From positions 1 through 45,498 of the forward strand of contig CAZLOB010000077.1 in the NCBI GenBank assembly GCA_964561135.1: a DNA stretch of 45,498 nt. The letters are read 5' to 3'. The notes beneath the pieces were generated by a model. That model saw nothing but the letters and a program-made list of their open reading frames with translations, did no database searches and was not told the origin of the DNA. The DNA comes from JANXDG01 sp964561135. Lineage in GTDB: Bacteria > Elusimicrobiota > Endomicrobiia > DTEH01. The position numbers and the translations under genes were made by a program. Positions 7,502 through 16,235 of this stretch are shown here, in pieces; the stretch's first letter is position 1, and each line of letters begins with the position of its first letter.

Positions 7502-9991
7502 TTATTTTTCTATAGATTTTTCTTTTTCTAACAGATGTCCTTGAAGAACATTAATTTTTTGTTGCAAATTTTCTTTAGTTTGCTCCAATTTTAAAATTGT
7601 ACCTTTTAACACGCTAATTTCTTGTAGAAGATTTTTTATTTCATTTTCATGTTGTTCTCTTAACTTACGTTCATGATTGATCAATTCTTTAATCCTTATC
7701 TCGTAATTATTGCGTTCAATAGTAAGCATTTTTCTTATTTCATTAATTTGTTGTTCACTTTTTGCTATAATCTGAGCAATCTCAATCATTTTTTTCTTTC
7801 TTTCTTCATCTATTAACAAATTCAATTGTTGTATTTCCTTATCTTTTTGTTCAATTTTTTGTTTCATCTCTTCTTCTAACAATTTTATTTTGTTAATATA
7901 TTCCATCTCCATATCCTTCAACGCTTTGTTTGTTTGCTGAAGCTCAATAATTTGTGTATTCAACAACTCAATTTTTTTTATCAAACTAAACCGTTCGTTA
8001 TTAAAACTGTTTAATTGTTGTTCAAAATTTTGTTCCATTTGTTTTATTTTAGCATTATACTCATTAATAATAGCAGTAATTTCATTATTTTTTGCTACCT
8101 GTAAATTAGAAATTTCTTGAAGTAAATTTTCAACTTGTTTTTTAAGTTCATTTACCATGTTTTCATAATATCCTTTCAATTGTGCAATATTTTTATTATA
8201 CTCATCATTTTTTGTTTCTAATTGAGAATACAACTGTTCATTTTCCTGTTTAAGCTGGTTAACTTTTAACTCTAAATCAGAATTAATGTTTTGAAGTTTT
8301 TTATACTCTGTTTCATATTGTGCTAATTTTAACAATGTTTCTTCAACAGATTTTTTTAAACTTTCAATTTTTTCTTCATAGCTTTTTTTCAAATTGTCAA
8401 TTTCTATTGTATAACTTTTCACACGTTCTTCCCAACTAACACGTTCTGAAGATAAAATCTCTGCAAATCTATCACGTTCAGTTTGTAATTGAGAAGACAT
8501 CTCTTCTATTTTTCTTGTCATCCCTTCTATATCAATACGCATCTGTTGGTTCTCAAACTTTGTCTCCTGATACATTTTAAGTAATTCGTTATATTCGTTT
8601 TCCAAATTCACAAGTTCTTTTTGCAACCTATCAATCTCTTCATTACGTAAAGAAATTATATTCTCATACCTATCAACCAAAGTTTTTATATGTTGTTCAT
8701 TACGTTTTTGTTCTTCTTCAAACGATTTTTTCCATGTCTCAACTTCGTTAACAAGTTGTGCAATACGTTTATTTTTTTCTTCTTCTACCTGAGATATTTT
8801 TTGTTCAAGTAACAATCTTAACTTATGTTCTTCTTCATATTCATGTTTTTTCTGGTTAATTTCAACAACTAATTTTTCATTTTCTTGATTCAAGAAAGAA
8901 ATCTTATCATTAAGCTGTTTAAACTCTTGAAACTTTACAGCATCATAGCTTGAAAGTTTATTCTCAAGATTTTTAATAGTTTCATCTTTTTGTTTAACTT
9001 GTTCCTCTAAAGACTTGTATGTTTCTAACAAAGATTGATATTTCTTATCACTTTCTTCTAAAATAAATTTCAATTTTTTAATTTCTGTTTCATAACTTTC
9101 TTGCATCTGTTTTTTTTCTTCTTCAAACTTATTTTTCTGTGATTCAATTTGGTGTTCATAACTTGCTAACTTTTCTTCATACTGTTTATATTTAATCTCA
9201 GCTTGTTCTTGCAAATGTTTTTTTTCAAGTTCTAATTGCTCAATTTTTAACTCTTTTTGTTGTAAGTTTTCTTTATATTTTTCTGACTCAAATTTGAACT
9301 GTTGTAGTTGTAGGACTGTTTGATTTAAAGCATCTTGCAATTTTTGAATTGTACCATAGGCTTCTTCAAGTTTATTTTCATAACTTTCTTTCTGTTGTTG
9401 AAGTTGTTGTTGTAATTTTTCTATTTCTTCTTTTAAGTGGTTTACTTCATTGTTATGTTCTGAATTAAGTTTAACAATTTCTTCCTCTTTTTGTAAAAGT
9501 TGTTCTTTATATTTTTGTAACTCAAGCTCTAATTGAGCGAACTTGTTTTCCCATTCTCTAACTTTTTCTTCATGAAGGTGTTTTAATTCTTGATATCTTC
9601 TAATTTCTTCTTTTAATCGCAATTCTGAGGAATATGATATTTCTTTAAATTTCTTAATTTCTTCTTCAATAGCACGCCATTTCTCAATTTCTTTTTCTTT
9701 TTGTTTCTGTAACTCCTCTGCAGTTTTTTTAAGTTTCTCAATTTCTGAATGTTGATACTCTTCAAGCAAAGCTTGAGTTTGTTTTAACGCTTGTTCTGTT
9801 TCCTTTAATTTGTTTTTCAACTCTTCTATTTCTTTTTGTTTTAAATCGTTAATTTTAACAAACTGTTCTTTTTGTTTAACAAGTTTGTCCCTCAAATAAT
9901 TAATTGTATGTCTTATTATCTCTTCTTTAGTTTCAGCTAATTCTTTATCAAAGTCTTGAGTATTTAAATCTATATCTTTTTCTTCGTTCAT
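7502..9991 (-). CDS. Very long coiled-coil protein, function unknown
   Basis: The protein has 829 residues and is coiled coil almost from end to end. It is rich in Glu, Lys, Gln and Leu with heptad-like spacing, has very few Pro or Gly, and contains no signal peptide or membrane segment. The first 25 residues (MNEEKDIDLNTQDFDKELAE) are acidic and less regular. Database hits to SMC or myosin-like proteins would be expected from composition alone; there is no Walker A or hinge, so it is not an SMC ATPase. Its ATG overlaps the stop of the upstream unknown gene (ATGA), which suggests coupled translation and a joint function. A cytoplasmic scaffold or filament role is conceivable but is only inference. 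Confidence 0.85.
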   Translation of the reverse strand: MNEEKDIDLNTQDFDKELAETKEEIIRHTINYLRDKLVKQKEQFVKINDLKQKEIEELKNKLKETEQALKQTQALLEEYQHSEIEKLKKTAEELQKQKEKEIEKWRAIEEEIKKFKEISYSSELRLKEEIRRYQELKHLHEEKVREWENKFAQLELELQKYKEQLLQKEEEIVKLNSEHNNEVNHLKEEIEKLQQQLQQQKESYENKLEEAYGTIQKLQDALNQTVLQLQQFKFESEKYKENLQQKELKIEQLELEKKHLQEQAEIKYKQYEEKLASYEHQIESQKNKFEEEKKQMQESYETEIKKLKFILEESDKKYQSLLETYKSLEEQVKQKDETIKNLENKLSSYDAVKFQEFKQLNDKISFLNQENEKLVVEINQKKHEYEEEHKLRLLLEQKISQVEEEKNKRIAQLVNEVETWKKSFEEEQKRNEQHIKTLVDRYENIISLRNEEIDRLQKELVNLENEYNELLKMYQETKFENQQMRIDIEGMTRKIEEMSSQLQTERDRFAEILSSERVSWEERVKSYTIEIDNLKKSYEEKIESLKKSVEETLLKLAQYETEYKKLQNINSDLELKVNQLKQENEQLYSQLETKNDEYNKNIAQLKGYYENMVNELKKQVENLLQEISNLQVAKNNEITAIINEYNAKIKQMEQNFEQQLNSFNNERFSLIKKIELLNTQIIELQQTNKALKDMEMEYINKIKLLEEEMKQKIEQKDKEIQQLNLLIDEERKKKMIEIAQIIAKSEQQINEIRKMLTIERNNYEIRIKELINHERKLREQHENEIKNLLQEISVLKGTILKLEQTKENLQQKINVLQGHLLEKEKSIEK

Positions 9992-10752
9992 TTTTTCACC
10001 ACTAACCTTTGTGTTTCATTAACAATAAAACTTGTATAAATCATTGGAGTGATACAACTTATTATTTCATAATATCCTTTCTTTTTTTGCTTAACATCCA
10101 AAACTTTTGTATAAAAAAATTTCTCTTTTTCAGAAAAAAGTATTTTTATTATATTCTTAGCTATTATTCTATTATCTATGAATTCACACAATATCTCATA
10201 ATTTGGTTTAATTTTTTCAACAGTTACACCTTTTTTTCTGTCAATTACAGGTTTTGTTTTTATAAAAAACTTTTGTTGTTCAACAGAAGCAACCATCTTA
10301 TCCACTGAATTATAGTTTATATCGCTTTTTAAATCAATCTCCGACTTAAGTAATTCAATTAAGTATTCTGTCTTTATTTTACTACATTTTTTATTTATAG
10401 CAAGCTCTGAAAGAATTTGATCTAAAATAAAATCAAAGTTTTCCTTAGTAATTGCATTAACTATTTTTTCTTCACAACTATACAACTTAAAAAATATCTT
10501 GTTTGCTAGATTAGGACTGTTACCATCGTCAAACTTATATCTATAAATTTCATTTTCAACTTTTTTAATATCATTTTTCAGGTTTATCTCAAATACTGCG
10601 GGATTGTATGAAACAACACAACATGTTCTTAAAACAACCTTCATGTTTTCTTTAACAACTATAAATCCACAAAGATATAAATGTTTATCAAGAACCGCTA
10701 TTTTATATTTTAACATTTTTAAATTATCACTTTCTTGGGTGAACTTTTTCAT
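9988..10752 (-). CDS. Conserved-looking protein of unknown function, coupled to the coiled-coil gene
   Basis: The product has about 254 residues with no signal peptide, no membrane segment and no motif I recognise. It looks like a soluble mixed alpha/beta protein: strands such as YKIAVLDKHLYLCGFIVV near the N-terminus, a helical middle and a beta-rich C-terminus (KGYYEIISCITPMIYTSFIV). Starts at 10758 and 10752 are both possible. AAGGA lies six bases before the ATG at 10752, which is therefore used. A third ATG (MLKYKIAV, just after the xerC stop) would avoid the overlap with xerC. The stop overlaps the start of the coiled-coil gene (ATGA). No function is proposed. Confidence 0.75.
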   Translation of the reverse strand: MKKFTQESDNLKMLKYKIAVLDKHLYLCGFIVVKENMKVVLRTCCVVSYNPAVFEINLKNDIKKVENEIYRYKFDDGNSPNLANKIFFKLYSCEEKIVNAITKENFDFILDQILSELAINKKCSKIKTEYLIELLKSEIDLKSDINYNSVDKMVASVEQQKFFIKTKPVIDRKKGVTVEKIKPNYEILCEFIDNRIIAKNIIKILFSEKEKFFYTKVLDVKQKKKGYYEIISCITPMIYTSFIVNETQRLVVKK

Positions 10753-11656
10753 AAACATTCCTTAATCTTTCCAAGGTTAAATGTGTATAAACATTTGTTG
10801 TAGATAAACTTTTATGTCCTAACATTTCTTGGATACTTCGTAGATCACAACCTGCATCTAATAAATGTGTAGCAAAAGTATGTCTAAATGTATGTGGTGA
10901 AACTTTCTTATGTATAGCAGCTTTTTTAACCCATTTTGCAACAATTTTTCTTATCCCGCGGACACTTAATCTATTACCAAACTTGTTTAAAAACAATTCT
11001 TTTTTTCTAATTCCCAATTCATACTTATATTTTAAATATTCTTTTATACAACTTATTGCAACACTTCCCACAGGGACACTACGTTGTTTACCACCTTTCC
11101 CTTGTACTGTAACTAATCCTTCGTACAAATCTATATCGTCTTCGGTAAGTTGAGCAAGTTCTGAAATCCTTAACCCTGATGAATAAAGAAGTTCTAATAT
11201 AGCTCTGTCTCTTGCAGAAATAAAATCTGTTGGTTCTATTAAAGAAAACAACTTTTCTATTTCTTCTTTTGTAAGAAAATTTGGCAAACTTTTTTCCTTC
11301 TTTATACTAAATAAATAAATAAGCGGATTTGTTTGTAAAATTTTTTTTCTAACCAAAAATTTAAAAAATGTTCTTAAAGAATTTATCTTTCTTGAAATAG
11401 AAGATTTTTTATATCCTAAATTTTGCAACTTCGTAACATAACTTCTTACTACTGACCTGTTAACAACTTGAACATTTTTTATTTTTAACTCAAAAAATAT
11501 GTAGTTAAAAAACTCAAACAAGTCAGTAGTATAAGAAACTACTGTATTATTTGAAACATTTTGTTCTGCTATTAGATATGTTTTAAATTTTGTTATCAAA
11601 TTTCTGTAATATTCAGGAAGATCAGTTATTTTTTGTTGTAATCTCTTTTTCATCAT
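10727..11656 (-). CDS. xerC: Tyrosine recombinase XerC/XerD
   Basis: The protein has 309 residues, the usual size of chromosome-dimer-resolving Xer recombinases. The N-terminal SAM-like core-binding domain covers about residues 15-105. The catalytic domain has Arg163 (SSGLRISEL), Lys187 (GKGGK), His255 and Arg258 (PHTFRHTFATH), His281 (LGHKSLSTT) and the nucleophile Tyr290 (NVYTHL). The open frame extends to 11797, but that part overlaps topA in another frame. The ATGs at 11656 or 11653 give the normal N-terminus with about 35 bases of overlap with topA. The topA-xerC order suggests a resident housekeeping Xer protein rather than an integron or phage integrase. Whether it is XerC, XerD or a single XerH-like enzyme cannot be told here. 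Confidence 0.92.
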   Translation of the reverse strand: MMKKRLQQKITDLPEYYRNLITKFKTYLIAEQNVSNNTVVSYTTDLFEFFNYIFFELKIKNVQVVNRSVVRSYVTKLQNLGYKKSSISRKINSLRTFFKFLVRKKILQTNPLIYLFSIKKEKSLPNFLTKEEIEKLFSLIEPTDFISARDRAILELLYSSGLRISELAQLTEDDIDLYEGLVTVQGKGGKQRSVPVGSVAISCIKEYLKYKYELGIRKKELFLNKFGNRLSVRGIRKIVAKWVKKAAIHKKVSPHTFRHTFATHLLDAGCDLRSIQEMLGHKSLSTTNVYTHLTLERLRNVYEKVHPRK

Positions 11657-13505
11657 ATTTTGTTTTATATTTACATTTTGGAAAATTTTCACATGATAAA
11701 AATTTTCCATATTTACTTTTTCTAACAACCAAACTGCCACCACAAAGCTTACATTTTTTTGAAACAAAGATTTTATTTTTAGCAGGGGCAATCTCAACCA
11801 TTGCTCTCTTAATATCTTTCATCAAAGGTTCATAAAACATATTAACAACTTTAACCCATTCTTCTTCACCTTGAGCAATTTTATCTAACAATTTTTCTAT
11901 CCTTGCTGTATAAGATTTATCAACAATTTCCGAAAAATATTTTGATAAAAGTTCAATAACTTCTTTACCTAATTCTGTTAAATAAAACTTTCTTTCTTTA
12001 AGTATAACATATTTTCGTTGTTTAAGTGTATCAATAACAGTTGCATAAGTTGAAGGTCGACCAATACCATTTTTCTCAAGTTCTTTAATAAGCGAAGCTT
12101 CTGTATATCTTGTTGGTGGTTCAGTAAAATGTTGTTTAGGTATACAATCTTTAATTTTTAACACATCGTCTTTATTAAATTTCGATACATCTATAAATTG
12201 TTGATCATCTTTTTTTTCCTCAGGCAAAATTTTTGTGTACCCATCAAATAAAATTTTTTTTGTTTCCACTCTAAAGATATATTTTTTGCCAACATCTATA
12301 TCAAATGTTATATTCTGATACTTCATATCTTCCATCTGTGTAGCAACAAATTTTGTCCAAATAAGTTTATAAAGTCTGTATTGTTCTTCAGTAAGATATT
12401 GTTTAATTTCCTCAGGCTCACGATACACACTTGTTGGACGTATAGCTTCATGTGCTTCTTGAGCATTTTTAATTTTAGTTTTGTATCTTCTTACATTTTT
12501 TGATAAATATTCTTCCGTAAACTTTTCTTTTATATACTTTCGCAATTCTTCAATCGCGTACTCTGAAACAAAAACAGAATCTGTTCTCATATATGTTATA
12601 AGACCAACACGTTCATTACCACCAAGATCAACACCTTCATATAAACTTTGTGCAACAGCCATTGTTTTTGACGGCGAAAATTTTAATTTCCAAGACGCTT
12701 CTTGTTGTAATGTAGATGTAACATAAGGTTGTGGAGGCGACTTTGTTTTCTCTTCTATCTTAATATTAACTATTTTTCCAACACCAATTTTTTTAACTTC
12801 ATCAACAATTTTTTCTGCTTCTTCTTTAGATTTTATATCTAACTTTTCTAACTTTTTATCTTCTATAAAAGCCAACTTTGCTGACAGCATTTGTTCCCCT
12901 TCATCTTTATAAAACACACATTCTATACTCCAGTATTCTTGTGGGACAAAATTTTTTATTTCCATCTCTCTGTCGTATATAAACTTTAGTGCAACAGACT
13001 GTACCCTTCCTGCTGAAAGACCTCTAGCAATTTTCTCCCATAACAACGGTGAAAGTTTATACCCTACTAAACGATCTATAATTCTTCGTGCTTGTTGAGA
13101 ATTTACAAGTGCTATATCTATCTTTCGTGGATGAGATAATGCTTCGTATATTGCTTTTGGTGTTATCTCATGAAATGTGATCCTTAACACATCGTTTAAG
13201 TTTAATCCTAAAACTTTTACAAGATGCCATGCAATTGCTTCGCCTTCGCGATCATAATCTGTTGCAAGATATATTTCTTTACAATGTTTTACAATATTTT
13301 TTAATTCATGAATAACTTTCTTTGCTTTTGGCAAAATTACATAATAAGGTTTGAAATCGTTTTTTTCATCAACTCCTAACGAATTTTCTGGCAAATCACG
13401 AACATGACCATAAGAACTTTTAACAACAAATTTTTCGTTACTTTTTGATAAAAACTTTGCTATTGTTCGTTCTTTTGTAGGTGATTCTACTATAACAAGT
13501 TTCAT
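11622..13505 (-). CDS. topA: DNA topoisomerase I
   Basis: The protein has 627 residues and is a type IA topoisomerase that relaxes negative supercoils. The toprim domain has MKLVIVESPTKERTIAKFL with the catalytic Glu7 and ATDYDREGEAIAWHL (DxDxE, residues 82-90). VNSQQARRIIDRLVGYKLSP and RGLSAGRVQSVAL follow. The active-site Tyr is residue 305 in VGLITYMRTDS. One C4 zinc ribbon (CKLCGG ... CENFPKC) lies at the C-terminus. The protein is shorter than the 865-residue E. coli enzyme because it has a single C-terminal zinc finger. It lies between dprA (5 bases upstream) and xerC (overlapping), a common bacterial arrangement. Confidence 0.96.
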   Translation of the reverse strand: MKLVIVESPTKERTIAKFLSKSNEKFVVKSSYGHVRDLPENSLGVDEKNDFKPYYVILPKAKKVIHELKNIVKHCKEIYLATDYDREGEAIAWHLVKVLGLNLNDVLRITFHEITPKAIYEALSHPRKIDIALVNSQQARRIIDRLVGYKLSPLLWEKIARGLSAGRVQSVALKFIYDREMEIKNFVPQEYWSIECVFYKDEGEQMLSAKLAFIEDKKLEKLDIKSKEEAEKIVDEVKKIGVGKIVNIKIEEKTKSPPQPYVTSTLQQEASWKLKFSPSKTMAVAQSLYEGVDLGGNERVGLITYMRTDSVFVSEYAIEELRKYIKEKFTEEYLSKNVRRYKTKIKNAQEAHEAIRPTSVYREPEEIKQYLTEEQYRLYKLIWTKFVATQMEDMKYQNITFDIDVGKKYIFRVETKKILFDGYTKILPEEKKDDQQFIDVSKFNKDDVLKIKDCIPKQHFTEPPTRYTEASLIKELEKNGIGRPSTYATVIDTLKQRKYVILKERKFYLTELGKEVIELLSKYFSEIVDKSYTARIEKLLDKIAQGEEEWVKVVNMFYEPLMKDIKRAMVEIAPAKNKIFVSKKCKLCGGSLVVRKSKYGKFLSCENFPKCKYKTKYDEKEITTKNN

Positions 13506-13510
13506 AAATT

Positions 13511-14641
13511 TTAGTTTTGTATAGGTATGTATATTTTACCCGTTAATTCTTTAATTTTCCCAGCTAATACTAGATTAAAAAGTATGTTCATAAGTTTTGT
13601 CATTTCTAAATTTGAGATATTTTGTAATTTATCAATATGTATACCATTAGGTTCAGCGAGGATTATATCTAAAACTTTTTTTGTTTCTTCATCAAATTCT
13701 TCTACTTTTGTATCTTCTTTTAAACCTTTTTTTGTAAAAACTTGTTGTTTAACTATATCTGATAATTTTTGAATTTCTTCTATCACATCTTCAGCAGAAG
13801 TTACAAGTTTTGCTCCTGTTTTTATAAGAAAGTTCGTACCTCTACTTTGTTTTGAAAAAATACTGCCAGGCACTGCAAATACATCTTTCCCTAATTCAGC
13901 AGCAAGTTTTGCTGTTATCATAGCTCCGCTTTGAATATCTGCTTCTATTATTATAGTACCTAACGACAACGCTGCAATTATTCTGTTCCTTTGGGGGAAC
14001 GAATTTTTATTAGGTTTATAAAAATATGGAAACTCTGACATAACAGCACCATGGTAAGGTATTTTTTCTTGCAACTTTTTGTTTACTATAGGATAATACA
14101 CTCCTAACCCATTACCTAAAACTGCGATTGTTCTTAAACCATTTTTTATAGCGAACTCGTGTGCAAGTGTATCAATACCGTAAGCTAAACCACTAACAAT
14201 TGTTAAATTATACTTTGCTAATTGTTTAACAAGATGTTCAGCAACTAACCTTCCATAAGAAGTAGGTTTCCTTGTACCAACTATTGAAACAGAGATCACA
14301 TCTTCTTTTTTCAATTCACCTTTTATATATAATAACATAGGAGGATCAGGAAGATATTTCAACATCATAGGATATTCATCATCGTTATAAGAAATTACTT
14401 TTATTCCTTCTTTATTTATCATATCAAGTTCTTTTCTAACATCAATTTTATTTTTTAACATAACTATGTTTCTTGCGACTGACGGGCCAACACCTTCAAC
14501 ATAACTTAAATCTTCTTCAGTTGCTTGTAAAACATTTTTTGCAGAACCAAAAAATTCTACTAACCGTTTTGTTCTGACAGGGCCAAGTGATGGAATATTA
14601 TTCAAAATAATTAAAGATTTAAGTTCTTCTAAATCATTCAT
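13511..14641 (-). CDS. dprA: DNA processing protein DprA
   Basis: The protein has 376 residues. An N-terminal helix-hairpin-helix part (about residues 1-70, LNNIPSLGPVRTKRLVEFFG and VEGVGPSVARNIV) precedes the Rossmann-like DprA core (about 75-290). The core has VSIVGTRKPTSYGR, IVSGLAYGIDTLAHEFA, TIAVLGNGLGVYYP, FPQRNRIIAALS and VFAVPGSIFSKQSRGTN. A C-terminal winged-helix-like segment (about 310-376) follows. DprA binds incoming single-stranded DNA and loads RecA during natural transformation, and is also found in bacteria not known to be competent. It starts downstream of a decayed XRE regulator and precedes topA. A YifB/ComM homologue in the same run is another transformation-linked gene. 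Confidence 0.95.
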   Translation of the reverse strand: MNDLEELKSLIILNNIPSLGPVRTKRLVEFFGSAKNVLQATEEDLSYVEGVGPSVARNIVMLKNKIDVRKELDMINKEGIKVISYNDDEYPMMLKYLPDPPMLLYIKGELKKEDVISVSIVGTRKPTSYGRLVAEHLVKQLAKYNLTIVSGLAYGIDTLAHEFAIKNGLRTIAVLGNGLGVYYPIVNKKLQEKIPYHGAVMSEFPYFYKPNKNSFPQRNRIIAALSLGTIIIEADIQSGAMITAKLAAELGKDVFAVPGSIFSKQSRGTNFLIKTGAKLVTSAEDVIEEIQKLSDIVKQQVFTKKGLKEDTKVEEFDEETKKVLDIILAEPNGIHIDKLQNISNLEMTKLMNILFNLVLAGKIKELTGKIYIPIQN

Positions 14642-14719
14642 AACAATTCTTCTGGCATAGAAATTTTTTGAATTTTTATCCTTTTCTTCAACAATGGTTA
14701 ATTCTTTTGTTTTTGTTGT

Positions 14720-15037
14720 TCAATTTCTTTTTATAAAAATTTTCTTCAAAAAGATACTATTTAAAACACGACAATATTTCCTCCAAAGAAAAAATTGTAA
14801 ATATTTACTCGATCTCATTCTTACTGATAATAATAATTCATCTTCTTCAATATCTAAAAATTTTGTGATACGTTTTATAGTTGTTTCGTCATAAGGGGAT
14901 TATGTTTAAGAAAAATTATTTTTTTACATATACGAAACATCAATTTTTGCATATTCTACAACTTTTTTCAATGTACAACCTTTTTGTTTAATAATAAAAT
15001 CTTTTAATTTTTTAACAAACTCTTTATATACCGTCAT
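14720..15037 (-). pseudogene. Decayed XRE-family helix-turn-helix regulator
   Basis: Read from an ATG at 15037 that overlaps the end of the NlpC/P60 gene, the frame gives MTVYKEFVKKLKDFIIKQKG, then CTLKKVVEYAKIDVSYM. Three in-frame stops follow within nine codons. The same frame then continues SPYDETTIKRITKFLDIEED and ELLLSVRMRSSKYL. This is the XRE/HipB pattern (xTLxxVAxxAxIxxSYISKIENGxRxPPxDExTIKRIAKxLxIxEDELL). The stops fall exactly where SKIENG and the following Arg would be, with no insertion or deletion. The remainder to the TGA at 14720 is degraded. This explains the 380-base gap between dprA and the NlpC/P60 gene. A functional gene would require stop-codon readthrough, for which there is no sign. 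Confidence 0.75.
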
Positions 15038-15836
15038 CTTTGAACACTCTTCTTGCTCCTGCATAATGAAGTTTATAATACTTTTCCTCTAGCGAAGATA
15101 TCGTAACTTTTTTAGAGCCGCGTGTAGCATGAATAAACTCGTTGTTCATTAAATATATCCCAACATGGTTTATATATTCATATTTTTTAATTTTACCTTT
15201 TACCTTCCTATATCGAACTTTTTTAAAAAAAACCAAATCGCCACATCTAAGTTGTTCTTTTTCGACAGGGATACCTACTTTAAACTGTTCTTTTGATGTT
15301 CTTGGCAAATCTATTCCTAATTCTGAAAAAACAAATTTCACAAAAAAAGAACAATCTATCCCTTTCTCTACAGATGTTCCACCCCATTTGTAAGGTGTAC
15401 TATATAACTTTAATGCGCTGCGGATAATTTTTTTTACTCTTTCGTCATTATACAAACCAAGTATATCTTCATTTACTTCTTTAGATGTAGAGGAAATAAA
15501 AACATCAAAATCAACATCTTCATTTAAACAAATATCTATTTCATCATTGATTTTATCATTCAACGATTGAATATACAAGTTTGCAGGTAGGTTTAGTTCT
15601 GAAACAACAAAATTTTTTATTTCTTTAGCTTTCTCTAATTCATAAGGTCCTAACATAATCGTTGTTGTATTGAGAATCAACTTCTCTTTTTCATACCACA
15701 ATTGTTTTTCTAACAAATTTTTTATACCTACTAAATCTTTCTGATTTTCACATAAAATCTCAACATAATAAATTTGTTGGGGAAAAACTATACCAAAAAT
15801 AAGTATACAGAAATATAAAAGACATTTATTCCTCAT
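15024..15836 (-). CDS. Secreted NlpC/P60 peptidoglycan endopeptidase with a possible SPOR domain
   Basis: The protein has 270 residues with an N-terminal signal peptide (LLYFCILIFGIVF). Residues about 22-92 resemble a SPOR-like fold (YYVEILCEN ... IMLGPYELEKAKEI), which in other proteins binds denuded peptidoglycan; this assignment is tentative. Residues about 135-262 are an NlpC/P60 domain: YKWGGTSVEKGIDCSFFVKF with the nucleophile Cys162, the His224 of INHVGIYL, and His236 in FIHATRG. Such enzymes cut D-gamma-glutamyl-diaminopimelate links in cell-wall peptides. The start overlaps the upstream TPR gene by 11 bases. LysM and TPR envelope genes lie next to it, so the three probably act together at the cell wall. 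Confidence 0.9.
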   Translation of the reverse strand: MRNKCLLYFCILIFGIVFPQQIYYVEILCENQKDLVGIKNLLEKQLWYEKEKLILNTTTIMLGPYELEKAKEIKNFVVSELNLPANLYIQSLNDKINDEIDICLNEDVDFDVFISSTSKEVNEDILGLYNDERVKKIIRSALKLYSTPYKWGGTSVEKGIDCSFFVKFVFSELGIDLPRTSKEQFKVGIPVEKEQLRCGDLVFFKKVRYRKVKGKIKKYEYINHVGIYLMNNEFIHATRGSKKVTISSLEEKYYKLHYAGARRVFKDDGI

Positions 15837-16233
15837 ATTTATAACCTATTAACAACAAATATTCAAACCGTTTTCTTGCAAGCTCACCATAATATGTTTC
15901 TGGATAAAGTTCAAAAGTTTTTTTATAAAATCTTAATGCAAGTTTAACTTGTTTTTTTTCTTCATAACATTCAGCGATATTATACAAACTCTCTGGTTTT
16001 AAATGTGTAGGTGTATAAATTTCAACAACCCTACTAAACCTAAAGATAGCACTGTTATGTTTTCTTAACAAAAAACAAATTTTACCTAACACAAACTCAA
16101 CAAGTTGCGCATATTTTGATTCACTATGCTGTTTTAAGTAATCATTAAACTTTCCTGTTATGTAAAATTGCGAATAAAAAATATAACTTAATGACAAAAA
16201 AAATATTATAAATAAAATAAACTTCTTTATCAT
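15826..16233 (-). CDS. Small exported or anchored TPR protein
   Basis: The protein has 135 residues. An N-terminal hydrophobic segment (FILFIIFFLSLSYIFY) acts as signal peptide or anchor. The remainder is helical repeat: LVEFVLGKICFLLRKHNSAI, then LKPESLYNIAECYEEKKQVK and LALRFYKKTFELYPETYYGE, matching YbgF/BamD-like tetratricopeptide repeats. No enzymatic motif is visible. It lies between a LysM protein (two bases upstream) and the NlpC/P60 endopeptidase (overlapping) and may be a periplasmic scaffold for them. The repeat call is fair; the role is inference. Confidence 0.8.
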   Translation of the reverse strand: MIKKFILFIIFFLSLSYIFYSQFYITGKFNDYLKQHSESKYAQLVEFVLGKICFLLRKHNSAIFRFSRVVEIYTPTHLKPESLYNIAECYEEKKQVKLALRFYKKTFELYPETYYGELARKRFEYLLLIGYKYEE

Positions 16234-16235
16234 AC

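Noticed and set aside
7502..9991. SMC or Rad50-like ATPase
   Set aside because: There is no Walker A, Walker B or hinge; only coiled-coil composition is shared.
10727..11656. Integron or phage integrase marking a mobile element
   Set aside because: Size, motifs and the topA neighbour fit a housekeeping Xer recombinase; no att sites, cargo or base-composition shift were seen.
14694..14894. Plus-strand frame of 66 codons in the dprA to NlpC/P60 gap
   Set aside because: It is the antisense of the decayed XRE gene, has no ribosome binding site and no recognisable protein features.
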